Notes under the pieces: model-generated
Seen by the model: only the letters and a program-made list of their open reading frames with translations
Databases searched by the model: none
What the model was told of the DNA's origin: nothing
Origin: RBC038 sp041390625
GTDB taxonomy: Bacteria > Chloroflexota > Dehalococcoidia > UBA2979
Direction of reading: 5' to 3'
DNA: 64,000 bases
Assembly: GCA_041390625.1 (NCBI GenBank)
Contig: JAWKPM010000003.1
Span: 222,453 to 286,452 of the forward strand
Made by a program: the position numbers and the translations under genes
Shown: in pieces, positions 43,175 through 51,141 of the stretch
How the letters are laid out: each line of letters begins with the position of its first letter
How positions within the stretch are numbered: the first letter of the stretch is position 1

Positions 43175-43453
43175 GTGCCGGTCAAGGTGCACGTCACCTC
43201 GGTGATTCAGAAGGTCGTGAACGACCAGAAGGAGTTCGCCAGCGACGGCGGAACGATCGCGGAGCTCATCGAGAACATCGAGGCGAGCTACCCGGGGTTC
43301 CGCGCGCAAATCACGGACGAGTCCGGTGAGCTGCACCGCTTCGTGAACATCTACCTGAACGACGAGGACATCAGGTACCTGCAGGGCAAGGACACGCCCC
43401 TGTCGGACGGCGACGACGTCTCGATCCTGCCCGCCCTCGCCGGCGGCAGCTGA
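43175..43453 (+). CDS. CysO-like sulfur carrier protein with extra C-terminal serine
   Basis: A 92-residue ThiS/MoaD-like protein with FVNIYLNDEDIRYLQG and a terminus PALAGGS. In CysO the thiocarboxylate forms on a terminal Gly-Gly. Here a serine follows, so either processing must remove it or the carrier is inactive as translated. The JAMM peptidase in the same cluster is a natural candidate. Located between the E1 enzyme and cysM. GTG start with GGGAAGGA upstream. Confidence 0.88.
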   Translation: MPVKVHVTSVIQKVVNDQKEFASDGGTIAELIENIEASYPGFRAQITDESGELHRFVNIYLNDEDIRYLQGKDTPLSDGDDVSILPALAGGS

Positions 43454-43466
43454 GCCTCGAGCGGCG

Positions 43467-44402
43467 ATGCGCTACGCCAGCCTCCTCGATCGCGTCGGCA
43501 ACACGCCGCTCGTCGAGATCAGCGAGCTCTCGCCGAAGCCGTCCGTACGCCTGTACGCGAAGCTCGAAGGGGACAACCCCACCGGCTCCGTGAAGGACCG
43601 CATCGCGAAGTTCATGGTCGAGGCGGCGGAACGCGACGGCCGGCTGCAGCCGGGCCAGACGATCCTCGAGCCGACCTCCGGCAACACCGGCATCGCGCTC
43701 GCGATGATCGGGAGCCTCAAGGGCTACCCGGTGAAGGTCGTGATGCCGGACGCCGTCAGCCAGGAGCGCATCGAGATCCTGCATGCGTTCGGCGCGGAGA
43801 TCATCTACTCGCCGGGCGACCTCGGCACGAACGGCTCGGTGGCGATGGCGCGCGAAGTCGCGGCCGACCACCCCGACTGGTTCATGCCGTTCCAGTACGA
43901 GAACGAGGAGAACCCGCGCGCCCACTTCGAGACGACGGGTCCCGAGATCATCGCCGACTTGCCTGAGCTCACTCACTTTGTGGCAGGCCTCGGCACGGGC
44001 GGGACGCTGACCGGCACCGGCCGTCGACTGAAGCAGTACCGCGCGGACATCAGGGTGGTGGCGGCGGCACCGCACCCGGGCGACCTCGTGCAGGGGTTGC
44101 GGAGCCTCGAGGAGGGGTACATCCCGCCGGTCTTCGACGAGTCGGTCCTCGATGGCCGCATCGTCGTCGACTCGCGCACGTCGTTCCGCACGGTGAAGGA
44201 GCTGACGCAGCGCACCGGCGTGTTCGCCGGCGTCTCGAGCGGCGCGGTCGTGCGCGCGGCGCAGAAGCTCGCCGAACGCCTCGACGAGGGGCACATCGTC
44301 TGTCTGTTGCCCGACGGGGGGTGGAAGTACCTCTCGTCGGGCCTCTGGACGCAGGACTACGACGACATCATCGAGTCGGTGGCCACCAAGCTCTGGTGGT
44401 AG
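43467..44402 (+). CDS. cysM: CysM-type cysteine synthase (sulfur-carrier dependent)
   Basis: A 311-residue PLP enzyme most like mycobacterial CysM, which uses O-phosphoserine and CysO thiocarboxylate. It starts RYASLLDRVGNTPLV, the PLP lysine is Lys43 in NPTGSVKDR, ELTHFVAGLGTGGTL follows, and the C-terminus DGGWKYLSSG ... KLWW resembles the extended CysM tail that reaches the active site. It lies 13 nt after the carrier gene, the same pairing as in Mycobacterium. The substrate is inferred from this resemblance. Confidence 0.9.
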   Translation: MRYASLLDRVGNTPLVEISELSPKPSVRLYAKLEGDNPTGSVKDRIAKFMVEAAERDGRLQPGQTILEPTSGNTGIALAMIGSLKGYPVKVVMPDAVSQERIEILHAFGAEIIYSPGDLGTNGSVAMAREVAADHPDWFMPFQYENEENPRAHFETTGPEIIADLPELTHFVAGLGTGGTLTGTGRRLKQYRADIRVVAAAPHPGDLVQGLRSLEEGYIPPVFDESVLDGRIVVDSRTSFRTVKELTQRTGVFAGVSSGAVVRAAQKLAERLDEGHIVCLLPDGGWKYLSSGLWTQDYDDIIESVATKLWW

Positions 44403-44447
44403 CGCCGACGTTCGAAGAGCGAAAGCTCATTCACAAGGGGGATTCCA

Positions 44448-45272
44448 ATGGCTGAGAAGCTCGTCACGGCCGACTGGGTGGCCGAGCACGCCGGCGACGC
44501 CAACGTGCGGCTCGTCGAGGTCGATGTGGACACCGAGGCCTACGCCGAGGGCCACATCGAGGGCGCGATCGCGTGGAACTGGACGACGCAACTGCAGGAC
44601 CAGCAACGACGCGACATCCTGACGCGCGAGGGCGTCGAGGCGCTGTTGGGCGCCTCGGGCATCGCGAACGACACGCACGTCGTGCTCTACGGCGACAACA
44701 ACAACTGGTTCGCGGCGTACGCGCTCTGGCTGCTCGAGCTCTACGGGCATGACAACGTCTCGCTGATGGATGGCGGCCGCGTGAAGTGGCTGGCAGAGAA
44801 CCGCCCCACCACGAAGTCGGTGCCCAGCTACGCGGCGACGACGTACAAGGCCGACGCGGCCGACCCCGCGCTGCGCGCGAAGCGCGACGACATCATCGAG
44901 GTGGCGCGTCACGGCGGCGTCCAGCTCATCGATGTGCGCAGCCCCGCCGAGTTCACCGGCGAGGTGATCGCACCCCCCGGCATGTCGGAGACGGCGCAGC
45001 GCGGCGGCCACGTTCCCGGCGCGATGAACGTCCCCTGGGCGCGCGCCGTCAACGAGGACGGCACGTTCAAGTCCGCGGACGAGCTCAAGGCGCTCTACGG
45101 CGGCGTGGGCCTCGACACCGGGTCGAAGGCGATCGCCTACTGCCGCATCGGTGAGCGCTCGAGCCACACCTGGTTCGTGCTGAAGCACATCCTCGGGATG
45201 TCGGACGTGCGCAACTACGACGGCTCCTGGACCGAGTACGGCTCGCTCATCGACGTCCCGATCGAGCGATAG
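44448..45272 (+). CDS. sseA: thiosulfate/3-mercaptopyruvate sulfurtransferase (rhodanese)
   Basis: Two-domain rhodanese of 274 residues; the active cysteine is Cys232 in YCRIGERSSH. The N-terminal domain (VRLVEVDVDTEAYAEGHIEG) lacks a catalytic cysteine, as is usual. The CRIGERS loop is the thiosulfate-type form. Adjacent to cysM and close to the E1-like enzyme without rhodanese domain, it probably supplies the persulfide sulfur that ends up on the carriers. AAGGGGG ribosome site. Confidence 0.92.
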   Translation: MAEKLVTADWVAEHAGDANVRLVEVDVDTEAYAEGHIEGAIAWNWTTQLQDQQRRDILTREGVEALLGASGIANDTHVVLYGDNNNWFAAYALWLLELYGHDNVSLMDGGRVKWLAENRPTTKSVPSYAATTYKADAADPALRAKRDDIIEVARHGGVQLIDVRSPAEFTGEVIAPPGMSETAQRGGHVPGAMNVPWARAVNEDGTFKSADELKALYGGVGLDTGSKAIAYCRIGERSSHTWFVLKHILGMSDVRNYDGSWTEYGSLIDVPIER

Positions 45273-45298
45273 CGGCAACCGGGCGGGGAGGCGGCTCG

Positions 45299-45682
45299 AT
45301 GGTCGGTGAGGGGCGATCGGCGCTCGCGTTGCAGCAGACGGTGCTGCGGCGGGCGCTGGCCGCGCGCGATCCCGGCCGCCTCCACCTCCACTTCGCCAGC
45401 GCGGTCGCGGACGACTATCGAGGCTCGAGCGGCGTCGAGCTGCGGCGCACGCGCACGGTCGGACGCATCAGCGTCGGACGTCGGTGGAGCCTCGATGTCG
45501 GCATCGCGCCCGACGGCTCGCTCCACGTCCCGTTCCAGGACTTCGTCGATCGAGTGCCGGAGGAGGAGTGGCCGCGCTGGATCGAGCACCTCGTGCCCGA
45601 GCCGGCCTCGACGGCCTTCCTCCAGATGCGGATGACCGCAGCAGCCTGCATCGACGACGGTGAGACGGTGGCCTGGGAGTAG
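45299..45682 (+). CDS. hypothetical protein inside the cysteine cluster
   Basis: A 127-residue protein that I do not recognise. It is soluble and mixed alpha/beta, with WSLDVGIAPDGSLHVPFQDF and a C-terminal helix ending AAACIDDGETVAWE. GGGGAGG ribosome site and tight spacing (26 nt after sseA, 32 nt before the JAMM gene) place it in the operon. Its job may be linked to sulfur transfer, by position only. Confidence 0.65.
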   Translation: MVGEGRSALALQQTVLRRALAARDPGRLHLHFASAVADDYRGSSGVELRRTRTVGRISVGRRWSLDVGIAPDGSLHVPFQDFVDRVPEEEWPRWIEHLVPEPASTAFLQMRMTAAACIDDGETVAWE

Positions 45683-45714
45683 TCTGCGCGAGCATCGAGT
45701 TCGAAAGGTCCTTC

Positions 45715-46146
45715 ATGCCTCGGATCCCTCAGTCGGCCATCGACGAGATGGTCGCGCACGCGCGCGAGGACCTGCCGAACGAGGCGTGCGGAATGCTGCA
45801 TCGAGCGGCAGACGGGGCGATCTCGACGCATCGCGTGAAGAACGCCGCCGCCAGCCCGTACCGCTACGAGATGGACCCACTGCAGATGATGCGGCTGGAG
45901 CAGCGGCGCGACGAGAGCGGCGAAGCGCTCTTCGCGATCTACCACTCGCATGTCGCCTCGGAGGCGCGACCGTCGCCGACCGATGTGCGCATGGCATTCT
46001 GGCCCCCGGGCGAGATCGAGGCCGAGCCAATGTACCCCGAGACCTACTACGTCCTCGTCTCCCTCGCCGCCGAACCCCCCTCGGTGCGCGCCTTCCACAT
46101 CCGTCGGGGCGGCGTCATTGAGGAAGAGGCCATCGAGGTTGGCTGA
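45715..46146 (+). CDS. mec: JAMM/MPN metallopeptidase, Mec+-like
   Basis: A 143-residue zinc peptidase. The JAMM residues are complete: Glu23 in NEACGM and YHSHVASEARPSPTD with His77, His79, Asp90. In Mycobacterium the homologous Mec+ cleaves the CysO-cysteine adduct to free cysteine. In other systems JAMM proteins trim residues after the Gly-Gly of carriers, which fits the GGS end of the carrier at 43175. It overlaps folP by 8 nt. Confidence 0.92.
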   Translation: MPRIPQSAIDEMVAHAREDLPNEACGMLHRAADGAISTHRVKNAAASPYRYEMDPLQMMRLEQRRDESGEALFAIYHSHVASEARPSPTDVRMAFWPPGEIEAEPMYPETYYVLVSLAAEPPSVRAFHIRRGGVIEEEAIEVG

Positions 46147-46999
46147 GGCCGAGGCGCACCCCGCGCCGTTCGCGATCGGCCACACGCGCTTCGAGTGGGG
46201 CACTCGCACCTTCGTCATGGGCATCGTGAACGCTACGCCCGACTCGTTCTCGGGCGATGGTGTGCTCGATCCCGCGCTCGCAGCCGAGCAGGCGCGGCGC
46301 ATGGTCGAGGAAGGGGCAGACCTGCTCGATGTGGGCGCGGAGTCGACGCGTCCCGACTTCCCTGCGATCGACGCCGACGAGGAGTGGGCGCGTTTGGAGC
46401 CGGTCCTGCGTGCCGTGCGTAGCGCCGTCGACGTGCCCGTGAGCGTCGACACCTCGAAGGCTGCGGTTGCCGAGCGCGCCTTCGAGGCCGGCGCCGACGC
46501 CCTCAACGACGTGAAGGGCCTGCTCGGTGACGCCGAGCTGGCGTCGGTGCTCGCGCGGTCCGGGCTTCCGGCGATCTTGATGCACAACCAGCGTGACAGG
46601 GCGTTCGGGGGTGACGTCATCGCGGACATCCGATTCAGCCTCGAAGAGTCGATCGTGATCGCCGAGCGAGCGGGCGTCGATCGGGAGCGGCTGATCGTCG
46701 ATCCGGGCTTCGGATTCGGTTGGACGCCCGGGCAGAACCTCGAGATGGTGCGACGCCTCGGGGAGCTCCGCCCGCTCGGCCGGCCGATCCTGCTCGGGAC
46801 TTCGAGGAAGAGCACGATCGGACTCGTGCTGGACCGGCCGGTCGACGGGCGCCTCGGCGGCACGCTCGCGACGACGGCCCTCGCCGTTCAGTCAGGCGTC
46901 GACATCGTCCGCGTGCACGACGTGGCGGAGAACGTCGAGGTCGCTCGGATGGCCGACGCCATCGTGCGCGGCTGGGCGCCGCCCCAGCCGTCGGCGTGA
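46139..46999 (+). CDS. folP: dihydropteroate synthase
   Basis: Condenses p-aminobenzoate with the pterin pyrophosphate in folate synthesis. The TIM barrel has GIVNATPDSFSGDG, LLDVGAESTRP, SVDTSKA, LNDVKG and DPGFGFGWT in the usual order. The second signature reads LMHNQ. 286 residues. The TTG at 46139 overlaps the JAMM gene's end; the downstream folK start overlaps by GTGA. Folate supplies the methyl group for methionine, a loose link to the neighbouring sulfur genes. Confidence 0.93.
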   Translation: MAEAEAHPAPFAIGHTRFEWGTRTFVMGIVNATPDSFSGDGVLDPALAAEQARRMVEEGADLLDVGAESTRPDFPAIDADEEWARLEPVLRAVRSAVDVPVSVDTSKAAVAERAFEAGADALNDVKGLLGDAELASVLARSGLPAILMHNQRDRAFGGDVIADIRFSLEESIVIAERAGVDRERLIVDPGFGFGWTPGQNLEMVRRLGELRPLGRPILLGTSRKSTIGLVLDRPVDGRLGGTLATTALAVQSGVDIVRVHDVAENVEVARMADAIVRGWAPPQPSA

Positions 47000-47535
47000 G
47001 CCCCGAGCCACGTCAAGGACGGCGCGTCTGGCTCGCGCTCGGCGGTAACCTGGGCGACCGCACCGCGAACCAGCGCACCGCCCTAGATGCACTCGAAGCC
47101 GGCGGCGTCGCCATCGATGCGGTCTCGGCGCTCTACGACACGCCCCCGTGGGGCATCGAGGACCAGCCCACCTTCGCGAACTCGGCCGCTTCCGGCGTCA
47201 CGACGCTCGGGCCGCACGCGCTCCTCGCGCTCTGCAAGCGCATCGAAGCCGACGCCGGGCGCGACTTCGGTGCGATCCGCAACAGTGCGCGGCCCATCGA
47301 CATCGACGTGCTGCTGATCGAGGGCGAGCAGGTCAGCGCGCCGGACCTCGAGGTCCCGCACGCCGCGATGCACGAGCGTGCGTTCGTGCTGATGCCGCTG
47401 GCGGATATCGCGGCGGACGTGGAGCACCCGCGCCTCGAGCAGACGATCGAAGCGCTGTTGGCGGCGCTCCCCGAGGAGGATCGGGCCGGTGTCACGCAGC
47501 TCGAGCCGCGCGGCTGGTGGCGTCCGGGGGTCTAG
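46996..47535 (+). CDS. folK: 2-amino-4-hydroxy-6-hydroxymethyldihydropteridine pyrophosphokinase
   Basis: Transfers pyrophosphate from ATP to the pterin, directly before FolP. VWLALGGNLGDR at the N-terminus and the NSARPIDIDVLLI block (the RxxDxD signature with Pro-Ile-Asp-Ile-Asp) plus VPHAAMHERAFVLMPLADIA are present. 179 residues. No folB gene lies between folP and folK, unlike many operons. The GTG overlaps the folP stop. Confidence 0.93.
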   Translation: MSPEPRQGRRVWLALGGNLGDRTANQRTALDALEAGGVAIDAVSALYDTPPWGIEDQPTFANSAASGVTTLGPHALLALCKRIEADAGRDFGAIRNSARPIDIDVLLIEGEQVSAPDLEVPHAAMHERAFVLMPLADIAADVEHPRLEQTIEALLAALPEEDRAGVTQLEPRGWWRPGV

Positions 47536-47544
47536 GGGACGGGA

Positions 47545-47811
47545 CTACTCGGCGAGGACGGTCTCGGCGGGCGGTGCGCCCTCGGTGGCTGCGGCTTCGA
47601 AGTCCGCGAAGTCCTCGTCCTCCCACTGCGCCGTGCTCATTGTGTAGCCGACCCAGAAGGCGATACCGGAGGCGATGCCGACGCCGATGGTGACCGGGAT
47701 GGCGATCGCGAAGTACGACCGGCGCAAGGCTCCGAACACAACCAGGACCAGCGAGAGCCCGGCCGCCCCCATGATCGCCTGGCCCAGCTGCCGCGATTGC
47801 TGCACGGTCAC
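47545..47811 (-). CDS. small membrane protein
   Basis: An 88-residue protein with two hydrophobic helices (AAGLSLVLVVFGAL and IAIPVTIGVGIASGIAFWVGY) and an acidic C-terminal tail. Not recognised. Its GTG start overlaps the stop of the Trm112-like gene upstream (GTGA), so the two are coupled. It converges on folK with 9 nt between stops. Confidence 0.6.
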   Translation of the reverse strand: MTVQQSRQLGQAIMGAAGLSLVLVVFGALRRSYFAIAIPVTIGVGIASGIAFWVGYTMSTAQWEDEDFADFEAAATEGAPPAETVLAE

Positions 47812-48023
47812 GAGGACGCCCCCGCGCGCTCAGCCTCCATCGCGCGACGGAGGTCAGGCGGGAGCAGGTTCGGGATGCCGTCGGAGATGGGGTAGTCCTC
47901 GTTGCAGGTCGCGCAGTGGAGCGTGCCGGCGAGCACTTCGGTGGCGTCCTCCGAGGTGACGTCCAACGTCAACGCGCCCTTGCACACGGGGCACGCGAGG
48001 ATGTCCATCAGCTCGCGACGCAT
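47808..48023 (-). CDS. Trm112-like zinc-ribbon protein
   Basis: A 71-residue UPF0434/Trm112-family protein: LMDILACPVCKG with the first CxxC, LHCATCNEDYPISDGIPNLLP with the second. In eukaryotes Trm112 activates methyltransferases; bacterial forms are small and poorly understood. Strong GGGGAGG ribosome site. It lies directly downstream of the HAD gene remnant. Confidence 0.8.
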   Translation of the reverse strand: MRRELMDILACPVCKGALTLDVTSEDATEVLAGTLHCATCNEDYPISDGIPNLLPPDLRRAMEAERAGASS

Positions 48024-48073
48024 TATGACCTCCCCGCCTCGAGTGGCTTCGACGCCTCCCGATGGTAGGTGCG

Positions 48074-48230
48074 TCAGTCGAGGCCACGCAATGCGGCGGG
48101 GAGCTCCTGGATGTTCGCGATCACGACGTCGGCGCCCGCGGTGCTCGCTTCGACGCACCCACTCGCCGCTCGTCAGCGCCGGGTCGAGCATCACGCCATC
48201 GACATCTAGGAAGATCGCTCGACGCGCCAT
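48074..48230 (-). pseudogene. remnant of a HAD-superfamily hydrolase gene
   Basis: The ATG at 48230 begins MARRAIFLDVDGVMLDPALT, the start of a HAD phosphatase with the DxDGV nucleophile motif. After about 22 codons the frame is lost. Shifting frame gives AGADVVIANIQELPAALRGL and a stop at 48074-48076, which reads like the extreme C-terminus of such a protein. The roughly 150-200 residues expected between are missing. An internal deletion with frameshift is the simplest reading. Confidence 0.65.
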
Positions 48231-48288
48231 GCCACGATCGTAGCCGTCGCGAGCCGGTAGACTCGAAGCCGCCATTCGAGGGGGTGTC

Positions 48289-48948
48289 GTGGCCGTCATC
48301 GAGCGCATTCCGGTTCAGCGTGCCGTCGCCGTCATCCGCGACGACTCGATCGCCGTGCGCCCGGGTCGCGCCCAGCTCGTCGCGCCGCTGATCCAGGCCG
48401 CGATCACCACCGGCGCGGTCGCGCTCATCGTCTTCCTCTTCGACGCGCTGCCCTTCTGGCTGCTCATCGCCGCGCTGCTCGTCTCGTTGGTGATGGGACC
48501 GGTCTCGGTGCTTGGCCTCGTCTACAACATCTACGGCAACGAGTTCCTCATCGAGCGCGAGAAGCAGTCCGCGCGCTGGCAGCAGGGTTTCCTCGGCCTC
48601 GGCATCGGGACGGCCGAGCTCGTCCCCTTCTGGCGCATCGCGCGCATCGAGGTTGTGAGCGACGAGGAGGACGAGCTCGCCTCGGGCCAGCAGCAGGACG
48701 TCGTGCAGTTCGAGGTGCGCCTCGTGAAGGACAACGACCGCGAGTTCGAGATCGCGACGATCGCCAGCGCGCGGCCTCTGGCCGACGAAGGGCTCGAGCG
48801 CGCGAATCGCCTCGCGAGCCACGTCGCCGAGATGACCGGCGCCGAGGTGCAACTCGCCAGCCTCGTTGAGCCGGAGCCGGAAGCGGTTGCAGCGCCCGCG
48901 CGCCGGCGCCGTCGGCGCATCACTCGGGCTCGGGAGGCGCGATCGTGA
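48289..48948 (+). CDS. membrane protein with PH-like domain
   Basis: A 219-residue protein with two adjacent membrane helices (residues about 30-75, QAAITTGAVALIVFLFDALP and WLLIAALLVSLVMGPVSVLG) followed by a soluble beta-rich region (IYGNEFLIEREKQSARWQQG) that looks like a bacterial PH domain, and an Ala/Arg-rich tail. Function unknown. GTG start with GAGGGGGT. The stop overlaps the next gene by GTGA. Confidence 0.6.
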   Translation: MAVIERIPVQRAVAVIRDDSIAVRPGRAQLVAPLIQAAITTGAVALIVFLFDALPFWLLIAALLVSLVMGPVSVLGLVYNIYGNEFLIEREKQSARWQQGFLGLGIGTAELVPFWRIARIEVVSDEEDELASGQQQDVVQFEVRLVKDNDREFEIATIASARPLADEGLERANRLASHVAEMTGAEVQLASLVEPEPEAVAAPARRRRRRITRAREARS

Positions 48949-49361
48949 GCACGACGCCCGAAGCGGTCGGCAAGGACCTGATGCGACGCGCACGAACGAT
49001 TGCCGTGGTGGGCATGAACGCCGACCCGATGCGGCCGTCGTACGAGGTCGCGGAGTACCTCATCGAGGCGGGGTACAACGTCTACCTCGTGAATCCGCTC
49101 GAGGAGGGGCCGATCCTCGGCCGCCCGGTCTACGACTCGGTCGCCGAACTGCCGGAACGGGTCGACATCGTCGACATCTTTCGGCGGCCGGAGCACGTGC
49201 CGCCCGTCGTCGAGGACGCGATCGAGGCCGGCGCCGGTGCGGTCTGGATGCAGCTCCGCATCGTGAACGAGGAGGCGGCCGCCCGCGCACGAACCGCAGG
49301 CCTCGAGGTCGTCATGGATCGCTGCACGAAGATCGACCACGGGAACCTGACGTCAAGCTGA
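48945..49361 (+). CDS. CoA-binding protein (YccU-like)
   Basis: A 138-residue Rossmann-fold CoA_binding domain protein: IAVVGMNADPMRPSYEVAEYL, YNVYLVNPLEEGPILGRPVY and AVWMQLRIVNEEAAARAR. Such proteins resemble the CoA-binding half of succinyl-CoA synthetase; the stand-alone form has no known reaction. Translationally coupled to the membrane protein upstream. Confidence 0.85.
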   Translation: MSTTPEAVGKDLMRRARTIAVVGMNADPMRPSYEVAEYLIEAGYNVYLVNPLEEGPILGRPVYDSVAELPERVDIVDIFRRPEHVPPVVEDAIEAGAGAVWMQLRIVNEEAAARARTAGLEVVMDRCTKIDHGNLTSS

Positions 49362-49493
49362 CATGTCGCGATCGAGGTCCTGATCGGGGAGCGCCCTGAT
49401 ACCGGACGCTCGCGCAGTCCATGAACGTTGTCGTCAGGCGTGTCGGCGACCTTCCGCTGAATCCTCGACCGACCGCCGGGAGGCGAGGCCGCC

Positions 49494-51056
49494 ATGGCGC
49501 GGCACCCGGTCGTGCATCTCCCCGCTCAATGGTCCGCGTTCGCGCTGGGCTCGGCTGCGGTCGTCGGCGGCGCGCTCCTCGCGCTCGTCGTCCTTGGCCG
49601 TCCGGCCGCGGCGGCGGTCACCGTCACGCCGGCCGCCGGCGGCGGTGCGATCTCGGCCGACACGGCCGCGACCGGCGGCAGCGGCGCCTGGACGAACCTC
49701 GGCGCGATCACCATCGCCGAGAACCTCGCCGCAGACTTCGCGGCCGGGCAGGCGAACTTCACACTGATCCTGACGGCGCCCACTGGCTTCGAGTTCAACA
49801 CCGCGCAGGTGCCCGACGTCACGGGCGCGAGCGGCGACCTGAGCAACCTCACGATGGCCGTACCGAGTGCCACAACCTTCCGCCTCACCTTCATCACCGA
49901 CCCGGTCGCCGACGTCGTCGACACGGTCGTCATCGGCGGCGTGACGCCGCTCCAGGTCCGGCCGACCAACGCGACGCCGCTTGCGACAGGCAACATCACG
50001 AGGTCCTCGGGCAACCCGGGCACCGCGATGATCGCCGGCATCACCGCCGACGTGACGAACTTCGGCACCCTCACGATGGTCAACGGCGCGATCACCCAGC
50101 TTGGGATCATGACGCAGCCGGGCGCCGCGACCGCGGGTGCTGCCTTCGGCACGCAGCCCGTCGTGCGCACCGAGGACCAGTTCGGCAACGCCTCGACGGT
50201 CGGCCTGGGCGCGAGCCTGAACGTCACGGCCACGCTCACGACCGGCACCGGCCCGTTGGTGGGCACCGTGGCGCTCGACATCGGCACGGGCGCCGGCAAC
50301 GGCACGGTGAACTACGCCGACCTGCAGCTCAACACGGGTCAGGTGGGCGCCGTCCTGACGTTCTCCGCTGCGGGCCTGACCTCCGCGGTGAGCAACGCCT
50401 TCAACGTCGGTGGCGGTGCCGCCAGCGGCGCGATCTCGACGATCTCAGCCGCGCCCGCCTCGAGGCTCGCCGACGGCATCGAGGCGGCGACGGTCACGGT
50501 GCAGCTGAAGGACGCCGGGGGCACCGACCTCGTGGCCGGTGGCGATGCGGTCGTGCTCGGCACCGACCTCGGGGCGTTGAGCCTCGTCGTCGACAACGGC
50601 AACGGCACCTATACGGCCACGCTGACCTCGAACACTGTCGGTCTCGCGACGGTCTCCGGCACCGTGAACGCGGGCGCGATCACCGATACCGCGACGGTGA
50701 CATTCACGGCGGCGGCGCCGCCCCCCGCCGATCCGCCCCCCGCAGGCACATCGACGCCAGTCGCCACTCCTTCCGCCAGCGCGACGCCGGCCGCCACGCC
50801 CGTCGTGCCGCCCAGCCCGCTCGTCGGTGCCGCACCGACCCGCGTCGGTGAGGTCGGGGTGCTCGTCGCGAGCGAGTCGATCACGGTGCCTGAGGTGCGT
50901 GTCGAGTTGCAGACGCAGGGCTGCGACGTGGCGGCGATCGCCTTCTGGGACCGCGGCCTCTGGCGCGTCTACATCTTCGACGCGCCGGGGCAGGTGAACG
51001 CCCTCTTCCCTCGACTGCTGCGCATCGGCGTCCCGCTCTTTGTCCGCTGTCGCTAA
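49494..51056 (+). CDS. secreted Ig-like (invasin-type) repeat protein
   Basis: A 520-residue exported protein. A long signal peptide (helix FALGSAAVVGGALLALVVLG then AAAA) is followed by a beta-sandwich region (residues about 40-180), then Ig-like modules resembling bacterial invasin domains. The clearest is ADGIEAATVTVQLKDAGGTD with NGTYTATLTSNTVGLATVSG. A Pro/Thr/Ala linker (about 405-450) leads to a small domain with two cysteines at the C-terminus. Likely a surface or extracellular adhesin or matrix protein. Composition is rich in Thr, Ala and Gly. Confidence 0.7.
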   Translation: MARHPVVHLPAQWSAFALGSAAVVGGALLALVVLGRPAAAAVTVTPAAGGGAISADTAATGGSGAWTNLGAITIAENLAADFAAGQANFTLILTAPTGFEFNTAQVPDVTGASGDLSNLTMAVPSATTFRLTFITDPVADVVDTVVIGGVTPLQVRPTNATPLATGNITRSSGNPGTAMIAGITADVTNFGTLTMVNGAITQLGIMTQPGAATAGAAFGTQPVVRTEDQFGNASTVGLGASLNVTATLTTGTGPLVGTVALDIGTGAGNGTVNYADLQLNTGQVGAVLTFSAAGLTSAVSNAFNVGGGAASGAISTISAAPASRLADGIEAATVTVQLKDAGGTDLVAGGDAVVLGTDLGALSLVVDNGNGTYTATLTSNTVGLATVSGTVNAGAITDTATVTFTAAAPPPADPPPAGTSTPVATPSASATPAATPVVPPSPLVGAAPTRVGEVGVLVASESITVPEVRVELQTQGCDVAAIAFWDRGLWRVYIFDAPGQVNALFPRLLRIGVPLFVRCR

Positions 51057-51098
51057 GCGGCGCCTCAGCCGTTCGCCTACAACGAGCGCGAGGGTGCG

Positions 51099-51107
51099 TG
51101 CTACACT
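51099..51107 (+). promoter_or_regulatory. extended -10 promoter of purF
   Basis: TGC-TACACT, 35 nt upstream of the TTG start of purF. Confidence 0.5.
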
Positions 51108-51141
51108 CTCCCCCTAGAGGGACTGCCGGCGGAGCGGGCTC

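Noticed and set aside
48121..48993. 290-codon minus-strand frame covering the HAD remnant's tail
   Set aside because: Most of it is antisense to the PH-like membrane protein gene; only the short HAD C-terminal piece is meaningful.
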